64,000 bases of DNA. Origin: Calliphora vicina (lineage: Eukaryota > Arthropoda > Insecta > Diptera > Calliphoridae). Positions 58,920 to 64,000 of the stretch are shown here, one piece after another. Each line of letters opens with the position of its first letter. Position 1 is the first letter of the stretch. The notes below the pieces were generated by a model. That model made no database searches, was not told where the DNA came from, and saw only the letters and a program-made list of their open reading frames with translations. Position numbers and translations under genes: made by a program. The DNA lies in assembly GCF_958450345.1 (NCBI RefSeq), contig NC_088782.1:113242358-113306357 (forward strand), in the 5' to 3' direction.

Positions 58920-59615
58920 GTGCAGTAAACAATATGATGGGGAATATATTGTACACTGTTCTATATACAATTAAAAGCCAAGTTCCAGAGGAGTGGAGAT
59001 ATGACACCCCTATGGGGAGTAACTCTTTTGAAAGAGATCGTATTCACTCTGATTTTAGAATGAATAATCCTATAATTCAGGAGATACATAATGAACCTTA
59101 CAATGCATTGTTCAAGTCCTAAATCATATACGGCTGATAATAAGGTCGCACATTACTGAAGGCAACTTCTATATCCAGAAAAGATAGGAGGGTGTATTTG
59201 CTGAATTCGATAAATCTCTCGATGTACTTTACTAGCGAGTGAAGTGCCGTCTCAACTGATCTTCCCTTTTTTATAGTTTCCTTTTATAATTTCGGGAATC
59301 TAACTTCCTCAGCAGACAATTTAAAGCCAAGTTTTACAGGAGTGGAGATAGGGAGTGGCTCTTTTGGCAGATTTTGAGATAATATTCTCTCCGATTTTAT
59401 ATCGAATGATCCTATAGTTCAGGAGCTACCTAATGATATGGAAATACGGCTGATACTGTGGTCGCAGCTTTCACATTACTGAAGCCCCCTTCTATATTCA
59501 GAGCATGTAACATTCATATGTTAGTGTCAATGGTTCTCTCCAGGGTTGTAAGCAATAAAGATGATAGGCTTATCAGTGTCTAGTACTTTACCTTAGTATG
59601 TGAAGTTTTGTCTCC
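58920..59615 (-). pseudogene. LOA-like reverse transcriptase, tandemly duplicated fragment
   Basis: Minus strand from 59280 reads 'KGRSVETALHSLVKYIERFI', 'LLSFLDIEVAFSNV' (motif A, Asp present), 'VRFIMYLLNYRIIHSKI', 'GVISPLLWNLAFNCI' and a stop. A second, more damaged copy of the same region lies upstream at 59615-59300 ('LSSLLLTTLERTID', 'LNIEGGFSNVKAATT', 'SPLL' stop 'NLALN'). The two pieces share 'ggagtggagata' and 'aaagccaagtt', so this is a partial tandem duplication. YADD is missing. Continues as RNase H at 57300-58150. Confidence 0.7.
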
Positions 59616-59619
59616 ATTC

Positions 59620-60089
59620 GGAACAAACAAACAAACGACAGTCAATTCGACAGATGTAGCTTCAACAGTATGGCCTCTATTAACTGCAAAATTTTCTATT
59701 GACAGAAATTTTAGAAGCAAACGAATTATCGATAGTATTCCTTGATGTACAATCTACATTTTGTATCTTAATTGAATATTTTAGCTGCTTAAATTCACAT
59801 TCTTGTTGTATACATCTGAATAGCCGATCTCGCTATTTTCCTGGTGGCTACTACTGCAGATCACTGATCTAAAGTCGACTATTTAATTCAAATCTGTCAA
59901 TATCTTCTAAAGAAACTATTCGACCTTCACTTTCCACTAAAAGTTCATAGCCGTACATCTAATCTCTGGTGTTCATGCATTGATACAAGTACAAATACTA
60001 AATTTAAATAATATACGAGTATATTTGCATTAAATAAACCCTAAAACTATGTACACTTAAATACACAGAACATCACACAATTATACATA
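59620..60089. other. non-coding stretch
   Basis: No coding frame or repeat termini recognised. Confidence 0.4.
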
Positions 60090-60440
60090 TTAGGGTGGCC
60101 CAGATATCATAATTTTTCGGTGCCTCCAAGGTCCATAAATTTTCCTCCCTCATCTAGTAACCAAATGCTAGAAAAGCTTCTTTAAGTTTCCAGTTCAGAG
60201 TCAAAAGTCTCCCCGGTATTCCGGGGAGACTTTTGTATGTGAAATCATGTACCGTTACGGCTCATTTTCAATACCAAACAAATCTTATCAACAGAGAGTT
60301 CTTGTACAAAGTTTCATGCAGCTAGCTCCTTTCATTTGGGTCCTATTCTGTCTTCAAGAGACAGACAGAATTACGAACATCGCCTTATTTTGATGTGTTA
60401 CAAACGGAATGATAAAATCACAAAATAAGGGCCACCCTAA
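60090..60440. mobile_element. 351-bp mariner-type MITE
   Basis: Inverted ends TTAGGGTGGCCC / GGGCCACCCTAA, flanked by TA at 60088-60089 and 60441-60442, the target duplication of Tc1/mariner elements. Inside, a 14-bp perfect stem 'aaaagtctccccgg' / 'ccggggagactttt' with loop TATT lies near 60198-60229. No coding capacity. Confidence 0.75.
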
Positions 60441-60442
60441 TA

Positions 60443-61548
60443 CACATACATATTTGTATGTATTCATGTAATTATAAATACAGGTGATTAATTTGGGTAT
60501 TTTACTTTTAATTAAACTCATAATGAGTTGAGCTGTAACAAACATGAAAGAATAAAAAAACACTGCTAAAGGACATGTGATACTTGTTTAGTTTAGTTTA
60601 TTTTAATTTCACTTAAGTAGTAATTTGAGAGGATTTAAACTAATTTTACATTTTGTTTTTTCAAAACAAGGTTGTTTAACAGCAAATAAATTTTGTTCAG
60701 CTAAAAAAAATTCACCCCAGTCAAATATGACAACGTTCGATTTCAAAACAAACCATTTGAAAAAAAGCTTATATATAGGAAAATTGTTTGAATTTGAAAA
60801 TAACAGAGAATAAAGTAAATATTAAAAGTAGGCCAGACAAACTAAATTGCTAAATGTTTAATGCAAAAAAAGAAGGTCATTTGTTAAGTACCTGAAATTG
60901 ATATTTAATGAGGATTTAAAGTACAACTGTTAAAATATAATAAACAACATAATAACAAAACACAGTTCATCAATGTACTACAATCATGTTAATTTTGATT
61001 TAATTCAGGAAGAATTAAAAAATTAAAACCTGAAATTTAAAAATTTTCAGTTTTGATTTTTATACATCAATATCCTTAAATATTGTGATAGAATAGATAA
61101 ATTTAATTATTTTTTTTTTAAGATTTTAACATCTTCAAAACTTTCAATTTCAAAAAAAAAAAAAATTCTTTCGAAATATTTTTTTTGGCAAATTATTGCA
61201 TTCAATCTTTCTATTTACAAATAAAACGAAATTTAAAAAATAGTTGTTTACAACTTAAATTATGGATTTTTAAAGTCTCAAATACCAAAATTGGCGGGGA
61301 AGTTAATTTTTGATAATACAAATTTTGTCAACTATCTTTGTTCATTCAGAGATTTTAGGAAAGTAAACAAATTGATAATATTTTTATTTGCTTTAGCTAC
61401 CTGTTTAGTTAATCTATGAAATAACAGAAAAACAAAATTGATGATTTCTATTTTTGTGTTGTTAAATTACATGTTATGAATAAAAGGAAAATTACATTTT
61501 CGGACTTACCGTATGTTAAAATGTCTCTACTGAACTCAGACGACTTAC
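60443..61548. other. stretch without recognised gene
   Basis: AT-rich. Short open frames (60625-60813 and 61476 onward) have no recognisable motifs. The sequence just left of the hAT element, joined across it, gives a short open frame ('MSLLNSDDLPFH' then 'INQCLSEMLEVF'), too short to judge. Confidence 0.35.
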
Positions 61549-61556
61549 CATTTCAC

Positions 61557-62776
61557 CAGTGTTGCCAGGAGATGGCGAAAAAAGAAGCTATATTGGCTTC
61601 AAAAAAAGGCCAGAAAAAGCTAAAAACCGCTTTAGAAAAAAAGCCAAAAAAAGCTAAAATATTATAAATTAAGAATTTTAGTTTATATTTATTTTTAAAT
61701 AAAAAATTAGAAAATATGTTCATAAAATTCATCTGCTTTACTTAAAGGAAGTACTAAAAAGTTAAATACTAGATTAACCATGTCAGAAAATGTGCATTGT
61801 TGGTTCTATATTTGTCCATTTGTAGTTTAATATATTCTGCCCCTGAGCCTTAAGCTTCGTAATTTTATTAGCACTTTAATTTGTCACTATCAATATGACA
61901 TAATATATTTTTTTTTGGTTTTACTACTTTATAATCAACGGGAAAAAAATTGATTTTGCGTAGAGTTTTCATATGGTAATCTTTGTCGCAATTGCTCAAT
62001 TAGTTTAATTTGTCGTATTATTTTTGTCATAATCTTCACTAATTAAAACGTTCTTTATTTTATCTCTCATTCATCAAACTAGTATGAAAAATGTGTCAAA
62101 AACATTAAACAATTTTCAATTGGCGACGATAATGGATCAAATTCCTTGAATTTTAAATCAGAAAACAGCAAATGATTTATTTATTTTTTGTACTTTGTGC
62201 AATACTGGTTTTAAAAAAAGATGGTACGCCAAATTATAATCAGTGTATTAATTACTTAAAAGTTTGGCTTTTTAGAATTGCTGGTTTGATGAAATTAAAA
62301 CAAAATGGGTTTTAACTCGAAGCATAGATCCACAAGACGTTTAACGGCTATTGATCGCCATCGAGTATCACAAGCCTTCAAGAGTTTGTGGGGCTCTTGT
62401 CCATTATATAATGATGAATATAATGTGTAATAACAATTTTGTCTTGAAAGAAAATTTGCTAGACATTTAAGCTTTCCGATATAAAATACTCTATTTCATT
62501 TTGAACCACTTGATATTGGCAATTGTTATTTGTTCTTTTAATACTGCACAATTCTTGAGTACGTTGAAAAGCTATATGAAAATCAGTAATGAATTAAAAT
62601 GAAAATGGTTCACAAATATAAATTTAGCCTTTTTATTTACTCTTTAGTCTCGAAATTTTTAGCCTTTTTTAATTTCAAAAAAGGCTATTTTGAAATTAAG
62701 AAAAGGCTAATTTCGAGGCTAAAGAGTAAATAAAAAGGCTAAATTTAGCCTCAAAAAGGCTAAACTGGCAACACTT
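61557..62776 (-). mobile_element. hAT element copy 2 (1.22 kb)
   Basis: Ends CAGTGTTGCCAG and CTGGCAACACTT (last base changed). Perfect 8-bp duplications CATTTCAC at 61549-61556 and 62777-62784. Very close to copy 1 (27422-28666), with single-base differences and a short deletion near 62708. Same transposase remnant on the minus strand. Confidence 0.9.
62275..62425 (-). pseudogene. hAT transposase remnant (copy 2)
   Basis: 'HKLLKACDTRWRS' and following residues as in copy 1, including the TRW block. A single G-to-A change distinguishes it ('ccacaagacg' for 'ccgcaagacg'). Confidence 0.65.
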
Positions 62777-62784
62777 CATTTCAC

Positions 62785-63352
62785 ATAAATCAATGTCTAT
62801 CAGAAATGCTGGAAGTTTTTTGGATGGACTTGACATCGATCTTAAAGCGTTAACGAAGCTTTCACTTTTTTCTGAAGATGGCTTAAGTGGCTTGACAATT
62901 GATCTTGATCTGTAGAAAGCGAGATCTCAGCTCCTAGCATCTAGATACAAATAATGAAATCTTTCTTTATCGCGGTCGCGAAAAAGAACTGCTTCCATTT
63001 AATGTAATGACATTGGTGTGATCTTTTAATGAAAATGGGACACTCTTGATCTAGAATGATAGGCCTATGAGAGAAAAAATGACGGTTGAGAAACAAAATG
63101 TTTCTCACTTTGCCGCCATTACCATAAACATATGAAGGCATTAGATAAAACTGGTCCATGTTTTGCCTTTCATTCAAGAAATCAATAACTTTCTACAAAT
63201 AAATCATATAGTAGTTGTTTAAAATTACGCCACTCACACGTTGCTACCTATATGTTATCTAGTTTTTGAATTTTTAGATTTTTTGAGGTGATTACAAGTG
63301 TAAAGTGAGATTTTGTGTGACACGTTCGTATGACATTCACTGGCAAATTATT
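62785..63352. other. stretch with an unassigned minus-strand frame
   Basis: A 78-codon frame at 62941-63177 (minus) reads 'DQFYLMPSYVYGNGGKVRNI' and 'LFLNRHFFSHRPIILDQE'. Its composition looks protein-like but no family was recognised. It could be an unknown transposon or host exon remnant. Confidence 0.3.
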
Positions 63353-63478
63353 CGACTCAGAAAGTGATTCTAAGTCGATCGGTATACTTTAAGGTGGGTG
63401 TTAGACTAATATTTTTGGGCGTTACAAACATCTGCACAAACGCATAATACCCTCCCCACTATGGTGGTGTAGGGTATA
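63353..63478 (-). mobile_element. HINE-A 5'-end fragment
   Basis: 'cgactcagaaagtgattcta' to 'gtggtgtagggtata'. Truncated at the edge of the microsatellite and directly abutting the next copy. Confidence 0.8.
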
Positions 63479-64000
63479 ACAAGTAAGAAAGTATGGTCGG
63501 TCAAGCCCGACCATATAATACCCTACACCAAGTACATGAGTAAAAATATTTTTCTTTTAAAATATCAATAATTTATATTTTTGAGTGATTTTTCTCCCTT
63601 ATATGGGAGCTATGACGAATTATGGACCGATCACCATGAAATTAGGTCTCGCGATTTATGTCTATATGAAAGTTATTTATGTTGAATTTTGTGTATATAC
63701 CAAAATTTTTAAGTGATTTAAGCACTTTAAAGTGATTTTCGATAGCGGGTCTATATGGGAGCTATGACTAATTATGGACCGATCGTAACAAAATTTGGTG
63801 ACATGAATTTTGTATATATAAAACTTATTTGGAGCGAAACTTGTGTAGATACATATATAAATTAAACATTTATGACCGATAAAGTCCAATTTCGAGAGGA
63901 CATTTGTATGGGGGCTAGGTGAAATAATAGACCGATTTCAGCCACTTTGAATAGGCTTCAGCCTTGGGCCGAAAAAATTATATGTACCAAACTTTATCGA
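63479..64000 (-). mobile_element. HINE-A copy (cut by window end)
   Basis: Intact 3' end 'acaagtaagaaagtatggtc' with hairpin. A short deletion near 63595 ('gatttttctcccttatatg'). The 5' part lies beyond the window. Confidence 0.85.

Overview
The window looks like a gene-poor, AT-rich, repeat-packed stretch of a fly genome (Diptera, probably a calyptrate fly such as a blow fly or house fly relative). The main reason is about twenty copies of a DINE-1-like non-autonomous Helentron (HINE). These carry a (GTCC/GGCT)n microsatellite next to the conserved 'gatgtccgtccgtc' block, a 5' 'tataccctacaccacc' end and a 3' hairpin ending 'cttacttgt', an architecture known from Drosophila DINE-1/INE-1. Jockey, LOA-like, mariner, Tc1, piggyBac and hAT remains fit the same host. 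No intact protein-coding host gene, tRNA or rRNA was recognised. One 47-bp candidate exon with good splice signals (25637-25683) suggests the window could lie in a very long intron, but this is weak.

Layout. 1-2.8 kb: HINE pieces and a mariner-like C-terminus. 2.9-7.9 kb: a HINE split by a hAT element with a perfect 8-bp target duplication; that hAT carries a decayed minus-strand transposase and is itself interrupted by a decayed Jockey retrotransposon. 7.9-13.4 kb: HINE-A and HINE-B copies, a mariner-like fragment and a Helitron-like piece. 13.4-16.3 kb: LOA-like retrotransposon (minus) interrupted by a Transib-like MITE, then a larger element with CACAGTG-type ends. 17.4-21.5 kb: Tc1-like element abutting a mariner, a HINE, and two mariner-like fragments. 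21.8-24.4 kb: a MITE and a decayed piggyBac element. 26-33.4 kb: HINE-B cluster, HINE-A, and a 1.2-kb hAT (second copy at 61.6-62.8 kb). 34-36.5 kb: HINE and two retroelement RNase H remnants. 37-44 kb: Helitron inserted in a repeat whose uninterrupted sister copy lies at 42.4-43.9 kb, itself inside another HINE. 45-50 kb: mariner N-terminus, a perfect 41-bp palindrome, HINEs. 52.7-57 kb: a plus-strand LOA-like retrotransposon interrupted by a 2.46-kb hAT-type foldback element and a small MITE. 57.3-59.6 kb: a second LOA-like element on the minus strand, split by a HINE. 60-64 kb: mariner-type MITE, second hAT copy, more HINEs.

The sequences do not form a working pathway. They are layers of transposable elements inserted into each other, so several insertions can be ordered in time from target duplications and from an uninterrupted sister copy. 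Every transposase or reverse-transcriptase reading frame here is broken by stops, frameshifts or deletions.
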